NCBI GenBank assembly: GCA_014529385.2
Contig: CM043944.1
Location: 71,254,884-71,318,883 of the forward strand
Origin: Adiantum capillus-veneris
Lineage: Eukaryota; Streptophyta; Polypodiopsida; Polypodiales; Pteridaceae
DNA: 64,000 nt
Direction of reading: 5' to 3'
The position numbers were made by a program, and so were the translations under genes. Position 1 is the first letter of the stretch; each line of letters begins with the position of its first letter. The notes beneath the pieces are model-generated. The model did not search any database. It was not told the origin of the DNA and saw only the letters and a program-made list of their open reading frames with translations. Below, in pieces: positions 12,690-24,722 of this stretch.

Positions 12690-13890
12690 GAATTACTAGA
12701 ACTGGACGCTGGCTGGCTCTTGAGATACTGGCTCATGAGACACCAAAACTAGAGACATTGGCTCTTGAGATACTCTAACACTACACACTGAAAGTGGCAG
12801 TACTGGCTCTCAAGACTCTGACGCTTGAGACACTTTGGCACTGGCACTGGACACTGGAACTAGTACTGGCTCTCGAGACTCTGATGCTCGAGACCTCTGG
12901 CACTGGCAATGGCCACTGGAATTAGCAGTACTTGCTCTCGGGACTCTGATGCTCGAGACCTCTGGCACTGGCAATGGCCACTGGAATTAGCAGTACTTGC
13001 TCTCGAGACTCTGATGCTCGAGACCTCTGGCACTGGCAATGGCCACTGGAATTAGCAGTACTTGCTCTCGGGACTGTGATGCTCGAGACACTCTGGCACT
13101 GGAGCTTGCCACTATAACTGGTAATACTAGCTATCAAGACTCTGACGCTCGAGACACTATAGCACTGGTGCTAGCCACAGGAACTGGTAATACTAGCTCT
13201 CGAGACTCTAATGCTCAAGGCAATCTAGCACTGGCGCTAGCCACTGGAATTGGTAATACTGGCTCTCGAGGCTCTGACGCTCAAGACACTCTCGCACTGG
13301 TGCTGGCTACTAGAACTGGTAATACTGGCTCTCAAGACACAAGCTCCCAAGATACTCTAACACTGGACACTGGAACTGGTAATATTGGCTCTCGAGACTC
13401 TGACGCTCGAGACACTCTAGCACTGGCACTGGACATTGGCTCTCGAGACTGGCTCTTGAGATACTCTGACACTGGACACTAGCTCTCGAGACACAAGCTC
13501 CGGAGATACTCTAACAGTGGACACTAGAACTGGTAATATTGGCTCTCGAGACACTGACACTTAAGACACTTTGACACTGGCACTGGACACTAGCTGTCGA
13601 GACGCACTGACATTGGACACTAGAATTAGTAACTGGCTCTCGAGACTCTAACGCTTGAGACACTCTGGCACTCGCACTGGCCACTCGAACTCGCATTATT
13701 GGCTCTTGAGACTCTGACAATCAAGACACTCTGACACTAGCACTGCTATTGGAACTAGTAATCTTGGCTCTCGAGACTGGCTCTCAAGATACTCTAACAC
13801 TGGACACTAGAACTGGTAGTACTAGCTCTTGAGATTGTGACGCTCAATACACTCTGGCATTGGCGTTGGCCACTAGAACTCACAGTATTG
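12690..13890. repeat. GC-rich minisatellite, ~65-66 bp unit, ~1.2 kb
   Basis: Degenerate tandem array built from CTCGAGAC and CACTGGCACTGG modules. The copies starting at 12901, 12966 and 13031 are almost identical and exactly 65 bp apart; others vary from about 40 to 70 bp. One plus-strand frame stays open for 147 codons (13039-13482) and reads as a 22-residue repeat (core GNTGSRDSDARDTLALALAT), because 66 bp is a multiple of three. I treat this as repeat-driven rather than a demonstrated gene. Confidence 0.93.
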
Positions 13891-14019
13891 GGACTGGTAT
13901 TACTGTCCATAAGTTTGTCAAAAGCTGAATTTGTATGCAGATTTGCATTTTTCACCCCATTCTTGCAAAGCAACACGACAATGTGACACCTCAGCGAGAA
14001 AATTCTCTAAATGATGTGT

Positions 14020-15230
14020 TTAATATTTGATTTAAAGGGTTTGATGTGATCATCCCATGTACCTTGAGTAGCACAAGACCTTTTTATCTTCCCTCCATCA
14101 CCTGAAAGGTGCTTTTCGTATGGAAGTATGTACAATGTTATTGTAAGCATACTCCACTAAAGGTAAGTACTTCTCCCATTGGGACTTTTGATCTATTTTT
14201 GTGAAATAAGCTTTTAGTAGATCAACAATTTTTAGGTTAGATATTTCACTTTGGCCATATGTTTTCAGGTTTTCAGGTGATAGACCGAAGAGAAGTTTAG
14301 CCTTGTACCTAAATTCTCAAAGAGACCCTTCCACAAATTACTGGTCATTCTAGGATGTCTATTTGACACTATGGACATTGGCAAGCCGTGGTACTTGAAG
14401 ATTTGTGATATAAAGAGGGTTGCCATTGGATGGACCTTGATAGTACTTTTGACAGGGATGAAATGTGCTTGTTTGCTAAACCTATCTACTATCGTTCATA
14501 TTCCTGTATTCCCATGGATAGACTTGGGCAATCCAAAGATAAAATCCATGGATATGCTCTCCTGTGGTGAATTAGGGATTGGCAAAGGTTGAAGCAATCC
14601 AAGTTTCTTCCCTCTATCAAACTTTGTCTTTTGGCATGCCACATGTTTTGAAACATACTCTTGTATGTTTGTTTTCATGGGAGGCCAATAGAACTATGTT
14701 TCTATCCCTTTTAGGGTAGACCGAATCCCTGTATGCTCCGTATAAGGAGGAGCATGAGATTCATACATTAATTTCACACGTAGTGAGTTAGTAATGCACA
14801 ACCTGTTGCCATAGAGAAGATAATCATCTTGTAAGGTAAATGGTTCTTCTTCTTCCCTAATGCAAGGTCTGAAATCACATCTTTAAAATTGGTATTGATA
14901 GCATACTCATCTATCATAAAAGATAGATCATTGTGAGTTGCTATGGATACCGCATTCACTCTCTGTCGTCTTGAGAGTGCATCGGCTACTTGATTATGCT
15001 TGCCAGGAATGTGAGCAATATGAAAATGGAATTGCGAAAGGAAAATTTCCCACCTCATTTGTTTGTCGGAGAGCTTGCTCTACGTCATGAATTACTTAAA
15101 GCTTTGGTGATCTGTTCGCAGAATGAAAGGAGTCCCCAATAAATAGTGCTTCCATGAGTATAGAGCATGTAAAACTGCTAAGAGTTCCTTCTCATATATA
15201 CCTAGAGTGGGTTATACGAAATGGAAAGCG
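14020..15230 (-). pseudogene. Gypsy pol remnant: RNase H and integrase
   Basis: Leftward from about 15230: RNase H motifs IYEKELLAVLHAL, LRTDHQSFK and then FHIAHIPGKHNQVADALSRR (15000-14940), a typical gypsy RNase H end. An integrase zinc-binding remnant (VSKHVACQKTK near 14640) follows, then the catalytic core (SISMDFIFGLPKS near 14550, VDRFSKQAHFIPV near 14480 and the HGLP..IVS block near 14370). The usual SDR aspartate is Asn here (VSNRH). Stops and frameshifts interrupt every segment. It is a separate element from the gags to its left, because no reverse transcriptase connects them. Confidence 0.8.
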
Positions 15231-15324
15231 AGTATTTTGAGCAACAAAATTAATGAGAAAGTCTCTTTAGAAATGGAAAGCGAGTATTTTGAGCAACAAA
15301 ATTAATGAGCAGGTCTCTTTAGAA
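15219..15324. repeat. Tandem duplication, 2 x 52 bp
   Basis: Two copies of a 52-bp unit (AATGGAAAGCGAGTATTTTG and following) differ at about three positions. It lies at the edge of the gypsy pol remnant. Confidence 0.9.
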
Positions 15325-15329
15325 ATATC

Positions 15330-16060
15330 AGTACAAGTCAAACAAATTTGAAACTGCAATAGTTATTCACACATAGTACCACCTTAGGTGCACTATGAAA
15401 TGGAACTAACTCTATGGCAGCTTCTTGCCTACCTAAGTGAGGATCTACAACATTCACTCACCATAACCCAAGACATGTACTCTGGCTCTCATCACCATGA
15501 AGATCAATATCAGTGTAGGTGATTGACACTAAACTCACTCGATTAGTACAAAGCGGATCATGAGAAACAATAGATGATTGCCCTCTTTTTTGAGAGCCTT
15601 TTCCAATTGCAAAACCACAACTAATTTCCAAACAAAGTGAAAACATTCCATATAAAAATAATTGATTCTTTTTGTACAATCTAGATTTAATTTTAAGAAA
15701 ATAAATTGAATGAGTTTAAAAAATGGATGACTTGAATCCAAAGAAAGACGATACCTCTTTACAATAAAATTCACAATACCATACTCTCTAATCATGTAAG
15801 GGTGCATTTGCAAAATGAAGTGAAAGAGGTAAAGAATGTCATTGGTGTCGATGAACAATGAATTGCTTTGCGGCTCCCTAGAACGGCTCCAACCACTATC
15901 CGAGACTGTCGGCACATCGAGAGGGTTTTTTTTCACCCTTTTCATTTGATATCATGTAGATATCACTTAGGACTCTATCACACTGGGGCACTCGCCCTGT
16001 TTCCCTTTGGACAGAGGTAGCCTCATAGTGTCACATTGGGCTGTAAGCAAAATGTTCGCC
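15330..16060. other. Unassigned region
   Basis: A minus-strand open frame of 136 codons (15945-15535) spans part of it. It contains lysine-rich and hydrophobic stretches but no motif I recognise, so it is not called as a gene. Confidence 0.4.
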
Positions 16061-16069
16061 ATGTTTTTT

Positions 16070-16145
16070 TAGCGAGTGGCCCGTGGTCACGTGGTAAGGC
16101 ATGTGCATTTCTTGCTAACTTCCAAGGTCCAAAGCCTACAAGCTA
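16070..16145 (+). other. Possible tRNA-derived SINE head
   Basis: TGGCCCGTGG near 16078 resembles a pol III A box (TGGCNNAGTGG) and GGTCCAAAGCC near 16124 resembles a B box (GGTTCRANNCC). They are about 45 bp apart, as in tRNA-derived SINEs. No tail or target duplication was recognised, and no cloverleaf can be drawn, so it is not a tRNA gene. Confidence 0.25.
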
Positions 16146-16299
16146 CATTCACACTCCCACTTTTGGGGGATGGACGTGTCGACGCGCAAGAGAAAAGATG
16201 GTCGGGGTTTGTATGACCGGCCCTTTGACAAGGTGAGGAGACCACCATTTTCTTTTCTTACAACCAACGAGGGCTTGCCATCTCAGATGGGCCACTTTC

Positions 16300-16790
16300 T
16301 GCCTGCTGTGATAAAAAATATATTTTTGGGAAAATTACTAAAATACCCCTCTATTTTGTTGAAATTTCCAAAATACCCCTAGAATCTAAAAAATTCCCAA
16401 AATCTCCTTGTATCTATTTTAGTTGGATTGTTCTAATCTTCAAGATTTTCTAATCTCCATGTATCTATTTTGGTTGGATTATTCAACGTTTTCTAATCTT
16501 CAAAGCCTACATAACCAACTCAAATTTTAGTTTTAGCATCTTGTATTGATACACAATTGGTCTTCTTACAAAAAAATTGCATTTTTTTAATGTTTGGGGT
16601 TATGTAATCTCACAACCAAAGGGTATTTCAAAATTTTTGGGAAATTTGGAGGGCATTTTGGGAATTAATGACAAAATATTGGGGGTAATTTGGGATTTTC
16701 CACAAATTACAAAGGGATTTTGGTATATGTTTTTTGTAAAAAGAAGGACTCGGTAGTTTCTCCTTTGGGTGATAGCTGCCTACAGGTTTG
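16300..16790. other. AT-rich non-coding flank of the Tat element
   Basis: It contains repeated AAAATACCCC-type motifs on the left and their approximate complements (GGGTATTT, GGGGGTAATTTGGG) on the right. This gives loose dyad symmetry like that of some MITE-like sequences, but no clean terminal inverted repeat was found. Confidence 0.3.
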
Positions 16791-16794
16791 CTAT

Positions 16795-17275
16795 AGACGC
16801 CGGGTTATTTGCACCACTCTCTAGCCCGGCCAAAGAATTGAGGTAACTATGGCGAGGCGCCGTTTTTTTTCAAAATCTCTCTTTCATTATTGGCCGCACT
16901 CTCTCTCACCCCCCCCCCCCCCCCCCTTTTTTTTGCCTCGTACACGCCTCTCTCTCCTTCCCCTTGTTTTCTTCCCACCGGCAGGCCGTGCCTGCCCCCC
17001 TCTCTTACTACCCCCATTTCCCCTTCCTTCTCTCCCTTCTATCTCTCACTGCATGTGTACAACCCCTAGGGGAAACGAAATAATGCAACTCTCCCTCATC
17101 CTCATATCCCATCCATTGACTTCATTAAACTCCCCCCCCTTCCTCGCTCAAAGACGGCCGAAAGCAGCCCTATCACCCTACCCCCCCCCCGCCCCCCCCC
17201 CCCCCCCCCCCCCCTCTTGCGTGTCCTCTTCGCTCGGAGCCCGTAGGCACATGAGATGACCTCTCTCTCTCCCTC

Positions 17276-17325
<50 letters not shown>

Positions 17326-17468
17326 TTCTGAGCCCCGCGATCCCCTCGCTCACTCTCTCACACTCTCTCTCTCTCTCACTCTTGGTGTCGACACAGATAG
17401 GCCCGCAAGCGCAACCCCATAGGGCGCTGAGATGATATATGTCTCTCTCTCACTACACACCCACTCTA

Positions 17469-17547
<79 letters not shown>

Positions 17548-17616
17548 GCTCCCCCCTCCCATCATCCCCAGCGTCTTCTTCTCTCGCTCTTCTGGTTTCC
17601 CCTGCATGCAAAAAAC

Positions 17617-17659
<43 letters not shown>

Positions 17660-17671
17660 CATAATTGATTA

Positions 17672-17704
<33 letters not shown>

Positions 17705-18478
17705 TTCTCTCGTTCCCACACATGGAACTACACATACCTACCATATATGATACACACTACATACATACTCACAACACATATACATCATACATACACACAT
17801 ACATGCACACACGCATATACGCACTCACAAAAAAAAAAGGAAGCTATCGACATAAACATCAAAGGAGAAAAGGAGGCCAAGTCGTGCGTTGCAAACACCA
17901 AAACAAAAAGTGGCGCCGAAGGCATGCCCCGGCTAGCACCGAAAGGAGGTAACACATAACATTTCGGCTTCTCACAACAAAAACCGATTCTAGCAGGTCT
18001 AAAACCTCACACCGACAACCCGAACCATCGATAAAACCCTTTGTAAATGCCCTAAACCACCACTCTTCCCTAATAACCTACCGATGGCTAGTGGATTGCA
18101 AAAAACTCTCCCCCACGCCACTCTTTCCTCTCTCTCTATCTCTACTTTCTCTCTCTATCTCTCTTACTAGAGAGGCATCTAGACCTTCTATAGCAACCAA
18201 AGGATATTTGCAGCCTATATAAAGAGGCCTCTGCTTAGCACAGAAAAGACACACGAGAGAGAAGACGCAAGTGAAGGACGAGCACACTAGCTCCACGCAC
18301 TCTACATTTTAAGCACCACTAATGCACGTAGTGCACCCCATAATTGAGAGCTAATGGCATCATATTTGGTTGCAAGCTTGGGCATTTTAGTATTGGCAAC
18401 ATCACCATTCTCCCCATGGTTCACCACATCACGGTTGAGTTACTAATCATGACCACTCTATGCATATGAAGTAGTCAC
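16795..18478 (+). mobile_element. Tat 5' LTR, first part
   Basis: Homologous to 33383 to about 35095 of the 3' LTR. It contains poly-C runs (around 16910, 17186 and 17676), (CT)n (17271-17322), (CA)n (17474-17543), (AT)n (17619-17648) and a TATA box at 18216-18223 followed by GAGGCCTC. It is cut at GTCAC (18474-18478), the target duplication of the copia insertion. Its first base pair reads AG instead of TG. Confidence 0.9.
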
Positions 18479-19237
18479 TGTTAGGAAATAAGACGTAGCT
18501 AAATAGATAATTGAGTAGATTACTTAATGGAGAGAGACAGATTTATATACACGAGATTATAGAGTAGAGAGAGAGAGAGAGAGTACACACGATACACGTG
18601 GTTCACCTAATGTGGGCTACGTCCACGGGAAAGCAGCCACTCAATGGCTTTAGTACTTCAAAACAAGAAGTAGTTTACAAAGGGATTATACCCTTAATGG
18701 AGCTCCCACCTTGCTTCACTCTCACCACCTCACACTCACCTTGTTGCATCAACTTCACACTCTGAAATGTGTGTAGAAATGGCCTCCTTTTATAGGCCAA
18801 AAGGGCTGCCCTATCTTATGAGAGACAGCCATGTGTAGCTGCCCTTGTGCGAATAAGTCCAAATCGGACCCTCCAATCCGCCCATGTGTGGCCGCCCTTG
18901 AGAAGACAAGTCCGCTTTTGAATTCGGCCACCGGCCACCGGCCATTGACTTCCGACCACCGGCCATCGGCCAACCGACCGGTTGTTTTCCGACCACTTTC
19001 GGCCGCCGTCCGGCCATAATATTTCGGCGAAAAACAATATTCCGGCGAAAAAAAAGTCTCATGGGCCTCCGCCCCCGAGGCCTTTAAAGTTGCCCCTGAT
19101 TCTTGTCCGTGAAAATTTTGGTTTCCGGTGAGTGATTTTCCTTCACGCACGATGGCTTCTCCTTATAATGGGGGCCTTACAAATGTGCGCTTTTACCACA
19201 GAAAATTACAAGGGTAAATCAGGCTCCATACTTAACA
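18479..19237 (-). repeat. Copia 3' LTR, 759 bp
   Basis: Pairs with 23253-24042. It contains a (GA)n stretch and a GC-rich tandem motif (GGCCACCGGCCATTGACTTC-like) with fewer copies than in the other LTR. Open frames over that motif are repeat artefacts. Confidence 0.95.
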
Positions 19238-19238
19238 A

Positions 19239-19254
19239 TCTCCCACTTGGAGAC
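19239..19254 (-). promoter_or_regulatory. Polypurine tract of the copia element
   Basis: On the minus strand, AGTCTCCAAGTGGGAG precedes the 3' LTR, which begins one base further on; AAGTGGGAG is the usual plant copia form. Confidence 0.8.
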
Positions 19255-19297
19255 TAATCTCCAAACCAAACCTATGACTGCTTTCCATTCTGGCTTC

Positions 19298-22200
19298 TTA
19301 TCCTTGAATGCCGATTGAAGACGAGCAAAAGATCAACTTCTCCTTGTTGACCACCTTTGTAAACATGTGTGCAGGATTTTCACTTGTATGCACCTTTCCT
19401 AGCTTTAGTTGTCCCTCTTCCAAAAGAGTGCGTATGAAGTGATATCTCACCTCAATGTGCTTTGTCCTTGAATGAAAGGCTGAGTTCTTCGCAAGATGGA
19501 TAGCGCTTTGGCTATCACTGTACAAGACACAATTGTCTTGTTTGAATCCAAGCTCTTCTAAGAATCTGTGAAGCCACATAATTTCTTTGCTTGCCTCCGT
19601 CATTGCTACATACTCTGCTTCCGTGGTAGAAAGTGAAACCACTTTCTGCAGCTTTGAAGCCCATCTTACTGCTGTGCCTCCAACCGTGAACACATAGCCA
19701 GTAGTGCTCCTTCGAGTATCTTTGTCACCTGCCATATTTGCATCAGCATACCCTTCTAGAAAAATATCAGTTCCTCCAAAATACAAAGCATTTGTTGTTG
19801 TCCCTTTTAGATACCTAAGTATCCACTTCACAGCTTGCCAATGCTCTTTACATGGGTTGTCCATGAACCTACTCACAACTCCCACTGCATGTGCAATGTC
19901 TGGCCTTGTCTAGACCATAGCATACATTAGAGAACCTACCACTGCAGCATATGGAACTTTAGACATATAGGCTATCTCCTCTTGTGTCTTTGGACACATA
20001 TCCTTCGTTAGTTTAAAATGACCAGCCAAAGGTGTAGAAACTGGTTCTGCATTTTGCATTGCAAACCTTTCTAGTACCTTCTTGATGTAATCTTCTTGAG
20101 ATAGCTTTATTGTCTTCTTCGTCCTGTCCCTTGATATTTTCATACCAAGTATCCTCTTTGCAGCACCTAAATCTTTCATTGAAAAAGATTTGGACAGCTC
20201 CTCTTTTAGGTCTTTGATGTCCTGCATGTTAGCACTTGCAATCAACATGTCATCAACATACAACATTAGGATGATGAATTTCCCATCTCCCAAATTCTCC
20301 GTGTAGACGCAGTGATCCGAGTTGCATCTTGTGAATCCATGATCCAACATCCATCGATCAAACTTCAAGTACCATTGTCTTGATGCTTGCTTTAAACCAT
20401 ACAAGCTCTTCTTTAATCTGCAAACCATTTTCTCCTTACCTTTTACTTCATACCCCTTTGGTTGAAGCATGTAGATTTCCTCCTCTAAGTCACCGTGAGG
20501 GAATGTCGTATTTACATCCGTTTGCTCGAGATTTAGATCATGAGCAGCCACAAGGCTTAAGACAAGCCTAATTGAGTTCATTTTTACAACAGGAGAAAAT
20601 ATTTCATTGAAGTCAATACCTTTCTTTTGAGAAAAACCTTTTACCACAAGCCTAGACTTGTACCTTTTCTTCCCACCTTCTTCTTCCTTTAGCTTGTACA
20701 CCCATTTGTTTTGAAGTGCCCGCTTACCTTTAGGAAACTCAACCAACTCCCATGTTTGGTTGCGATGTAGTGAGTTCATCTCCACTTGCATGCTCTTCGT
20801 CCATTCTTCTTTGGATTCATGTTGCATAGCTTCTTCATATGATTCCGGCTCTCCAGAATCTGAGATCAAGAGATGGTTGAAGGAAGGAACAAACCTGTCT
20901 GGAGGTCTACTTGCTCTTGTAGATCTTCGGGGAATAGGTTGAGGCTCCTCATTTGGTTGACGTTGTTGCACATTGTCACCGTTTGCAGTCCTTGAGTCTT
21001 CACCGTCCTCAAGCTCCATGTACTCATCACCTGTTTCTTTTGTTTGTTTTCTTTGCAAGTAATCTTTGTACATATTTTGTTCGTTAAAAATTACATCCCT
21101 ACTCCTTAAGATTTTACCATCTTCAGGATTCCATAGGCGATACCCAAAGTCTCCTTCTCCATAGCCAACGAAGAAACACTTTTTGGACTTTGCATCTAAC
21201 TTTGATCTTAGGCTTCTATCTATGTGCATGAAAGCTTCACACCCAAACACTTTGAGAAATGCATAATTCACCGGTTTACCTGTCCATGCCTCTTCTGGAA
21301 CTCCCCCATCCAATGCTGTTGAGGGTGACCGATTGATTAAGTACACAGATGTACTTACAGCTTCCGCCCAAAGCTCAAGCGGTAGGCCTGCATGTAGCCG
21401 CATGCTTCGTGCTCGTTCCATGATTGTCCTGTTCATCCTTTCCGAAATCCCATTTTGTTGAGGTGTCCTTGGGGTTGTCCTTTGCCTCCGAATGCCATTG
21501 CTAGCACAAAAGCTTTCAAAAGCTTGGCTGCAATATTCGCCTCCATTGTCGGATCTGAGGCATTTAACCTTGGTACCTGTTTCATTCTCCACAAAGGCTT
21601 TCCACCTTTGAAATATGGAAAATACATCGGATTTATTCTTCATGACATAAACCCATGTTTTTCTAACCGCATCGTCTATGAATGTTACATAGTACAATGA
21701 GCCACCAAGTGATGGTGTACTTGTAGGACCCCAAGCATCAGAATGAACCAACTCAAGTTTTTTATTTTTTCTTTCATTTCCTGATTTTTGAAATTTTACC
21801 CGCTTTTGTTTACCATAAACACAATCTTCACAGAACTCTAAGTCCCCTTCTTTCAAACCTGGTAGAAGCTTCTTTGTTTGAAGGATTTGCATTCCTTTGG
21901 CACTCATATGCCCAAGTCGGTAGTGCCACACCGCACTGTCAACTTCTGTAGTTGCTGCACAAGCTGAAGGTTGCATGCTAACAGTACACAAGTAAAGTGT
22001 ACCGACTTTTTCACCCTTGGCAACCACCAAAGATCCCTTTGAGATCTTCCACCATTTGTTTCCGAATGCAATGTTGTGACCTTCATCGTCCAATTGTCCT
22101 GTAGAGATCAAATTTTTGCGAAGAGAAGGAACATGCCTAACATCTTTAAGCTTCCATTCATTTTTGTTAGCAGTTTTGACAGAAACTGTACCTTTGCCAA

Positions 22201-23188
22201 CAATCTCACAAGCTTCATCATCTCCCAAGTATACATACCCAAAATTACCTTTGGTGTAGTCTTGGAAATGTTGCTTGTGTGGTGTCGTATGGAATGAAGC
22301 CCCAGAATCTACTATCCAAGAATTAGACACATTGTCTAATGAGAGAAATAGAGCATCTTGCTCTACTTTACCTGCCACATTGGCCTCCGATGTTGGCTTG
22401 TTGTCTTGAGACTCTGTCTCCTTCTTCTTCTTGGACCAACAATCCTTCTTGACGTGGCCCTTCTTGCCGCAGTCCCAACATTCAAGAACTGACTTTGTGC
22501 GTGACTTGCTCCGCCTTGAGCGATCACGACCCTTTTGGTTTTTGAACCTCTCCTTAAGCCTTCCTCTTGTTTCCACTGATAGTGCAGCACTTGATGATTC
22601 TCCTGTGCTTCTCTTTCGCATTTCCTCGCTTAGGAGAACACCCACAACATCATCAAACTTAAGAGTATTTGTTCCAGAGATAGAATTACTTACAGCCATC
22701 ACAAGGCTGTCCCAACTATCCGGTAGAGATGATAGTATAAGGAGAGCTCCCACTTCGTCATCGAAATTGATTTTCACTGATCGAAGTTGACTTATGTTTG
22801 TGTTAAAGTCATTTAGGTGTTCTGCAACTGAACCATTCTCTGCCATCTTTAGATTGAACAAGCGCTTCATAAGAAATACCTTATTGGATGTCGATGGTTT
22901 CTCGTATAAGTCGTCAAGTGACATCATCCAGTCCTCCGTGGTCTTCATCTCCAAAACATTGAAGGCCACCATTGATGCCAAGCTTAACCGGATTGTTCCC
23001 AGTGCCTTTCGATCAAGGACAATCCATGCTTCATCTGCCATTGTTGCGGGCTTCTTCGCAAGACCACCTAGTGGCAAATAGAGGTCCTTCTGGTAGAGAT
23101 AGTCTTCAATCTGCATCTTCCAATGTTGGTAGTTTTTGCCGTTGAACTTCTCAATCTTGAGCTTCCCTTCCTCCGCCATAACTCCCAC
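19298..23188 (-). pseudogene. Copia gag-pol polyprotein with one internal stop
   Basis: About 1,296 codons encode in order: a Gag domain (FNGKNYQHWKMQIEDYL near residue 15), a CCHC knuckle (CWDCGKKGHVKKDC, ~236-249), a protease (IVDSGASFHTT, ~291), the GAG-pre-integrase motif (HYRLGHM, ~424), an integrase core (HSDAWGP, SDNGGEY, then the ER glutamate), a reverse transcriptase (LYVDDML, ~979) and RNase H (STTEAEYVA; SDSQSAIHLAKN; RTKHIEVRYHFIR). An amber TAG at 19910-19912 interrupts the conserved segment between reverse transcriptase and RNase H. The frame is unchanged across it (19885-19298 is in phase with 23188-19910). The start at 23188 follows the leader after the primer site. Otherwise it appears full length. 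Confidence 0.96.
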
Positions 23189-23236
23189 TCAATTCAAGGA
23201 ATCCTTTCCTTGAGATAATTTAGCTACGAGCAAACC

Positions 23237-23250
23237 TTGCTCTGATACCA
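23237..23250 (-). promoter_or_regulatory. Primer-binding site (tRNA-iMet) of the copia element
   Basis: On the minus strand it reads TGGTATCAGAGCAA, complementary to the initiator tRNA-Met 3' end. It lies two bases from the 5' LTR edge at 23253. Confidence 0.95.
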
Positions 23251-23252
23251 GT

Positions 23253-24042
23253 TGTTAGGAAATAAGACGTAGCTAAATAGATAATTGAGTAGATTACTTA
23301 ATGGAGAGAGACAGATTTATATACACGAGATTATAGAGTAGAGAGAGAGAGAGAGTACACACGATATACGTGGTTCACCCAATGTGGGCTACGTCCACGG
23401 GAAAGCAACCACTCAATGGCTTTAGTACTTCAAAACAAGAAGTAGTTTACAAAGGGATTATACCCTTAATGGAGCTCCCTCCTTGCTTCACTCTCACCAC
23501 CTCACACTCACATTGTTGCATCAACTTCACACTCTGAAATGTGTGTAGAAATGGCCTCCTTTTATAGGCCAAAAGGGCTGCCCTCTCTTATGAGAGACAG
23601 CCATGTGTAGCTTCCCTTGTGCGAATAAGTCCAAATCCGACCCTCCAATCCGCCCATGTGTGGCCGCCCTTGAGAAGACAAGTCCGCTTTTGAATTCGGC
23701 CACCGGCCACCGGCCATTGACTTCCGACCACCGGCCACCGGCCATTGACTTCCGACCACCGGCCATCGGCCATTGACTACCGGCCACCGGCCAACCGACC
23801 GGTTGTTTTCCGACCACTTTCCGGCCGCCGTCCGACCATAATATTCCGGCGAAAAAGAAAGTCTCGGGGACCTCCTCCCCCTAGGCTTTTAAAGTTGCCC
23901 CTGATTCTTGTCCGTGAAAATTTTGGTTTCCGGTGAGTGATTTTCCTTTACGCACGATGGCTTCTCCTCATAATGGGGGCCTTACAAATGTGCGCTTTTA
24001 CCACAGAAAATTACAAGGGTAAATCAGGCTCCATACTTAACA
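23253..24042 (-). repeat. Copia 5' LTR, 790 bp
   Basis: Pairs with 18479-19237 and is 31 bp longer, mainly from an extra copy of the GGCCACCGGCC...TTCCGACC module near 23700-23790. It is followed by target duplication GTCAC (24043-24047). Confidence 0.95.
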
Positions 24043-24047
24043 GTCAC

Positions 24048-24698
24048 TACTCTCCCACCAAGCAACATGAGCACGCTTGGATTGAAGGTATCAACGCCAT
24101 GCTAACTTGGCCCGCTCTTGATGTTGGTGATTGATGTTGTCAGTGGCCGCATTGTCTTGATGTTTTCCCCTAACTAACCTTCCCGCTAACTTCAACCTCG
24201 CTATGCACCCCTAATGCCAAGAGCCAGGTTTGTAATCGTCAAGATCACCACTTGTAAGTATCATCATTGCCAATAAAGGGTGCAATGTTGTTTTGATCTT
24301 TGGGGTCCATTCTCTATTTTGATCTCTCACAATTATGAGATGTTTCGTCTCTTGTATATTGCCCTGCTTGTGCTCCATCATGTGCAATCTCTCCAGCCAG
24401 TCAGTGTGCCCTGCTCCAATATTTTCACATACCTCCCTCGTGCACACACTAATAACTAGTGATCAAGCATTTCTTCACATGTGGACGTTTGTTACACCAC
24501 CATTTCATGTTGATTACCTAGAGGGCATTTTATGTTTGCTACCCTAGGTCATGTATGTTTGCGTCCTAGCCGCAATTATGCTAGGTGGTGCCCCTTCCTA
24601 CCTATAGGATCACTCCTACCTTGAGATGATGCTTGGGGATGTTCATGCTATGTGTGGTGTAGAGGCCACCCAATATGGCATGTCATTTCCGGCCATCA
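24048..24698 (+). mobile_element. Tat 5' LTR, second part
   Basis: Resumes the LTR sequence exactly where the copia target duplication ends and matches 35096-35771 of the 3' LTR, apart from a ~28-bp segment absent here near 24206. It carries the hairpin CCTAGC (24565-24570) / GCTAGG (24580-24585) followed by TGGTGCCCC and ends ...CCGGCCATCA. Confidence 0.92.
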
Positions 24699-24704
24699 TT
24701 TGTT

Positions 24705-24722
24705 TGGCACCCCCACCGAGGA
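24705..24722 (+). promoter_or_regulatory. Tat primer-binding site
   Basis: TGGCACCCCCACCGAGGA begins six bases after the 5' LTR end. It resembles the TGGCGCCGTTGCCGGGGA-type primer sites of plant gypsy elements; the matching tRNA is not certain. Confidence 0.65.

Larger units (their letters stand above)
18479..24042 (-). mobile_element. Ty1/copia retrotransposon, nearly intact, with GTCAC target duplication
   Basis: A minus-strand element of 5,564 bp with LTRs 18479-19237 (3') and 23253-24042 (5'), both starting TG and ending CA. It is flanked by the perfect 5-bp duplication GTCAC (18474-18478 and 24043-24047). It has a primer site beside the 5' LTR, a polypurine tract beside the 3' LTR and one long gag-pol frame with a single in-frame stop. 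The LTRs differ by roughly 3% substitutions by eye plus a tandem-repeat length change. It is therefore younger than the Tat element it sits in. Confidence 0.97.

Noticed and set aside
13039-13482. 147-codon ORF as a repeat protein gene
   Set aside because: It is explained by the near-66-bp minisatellite period; kept only as a finding to test.
16070-16145. A tRNA gene
   Set aside because: No acceptor, D, anticodon or T stems can be formed; only box-like motifs are present.
16849-17259. Plus-strand ORF starting MARRRFF (and its partner at 33437)
   Set aside because: Lies in the U3 part of the Tat LTR upstream of the TATA box and is made largely of poly-C and CT tracts.
17350-17744. Several ORFs over (CA)n, (AT)n and poly-C
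   Set aside because: Low-complexity artefacts in the LTR.
18755-19150. 131-codon ORF and its counterpart at 23527-23817
   Set aside because: They are copia LTR sequence; the apparent peptide repeat comes from a GC-rich tandem motif in the LTR.
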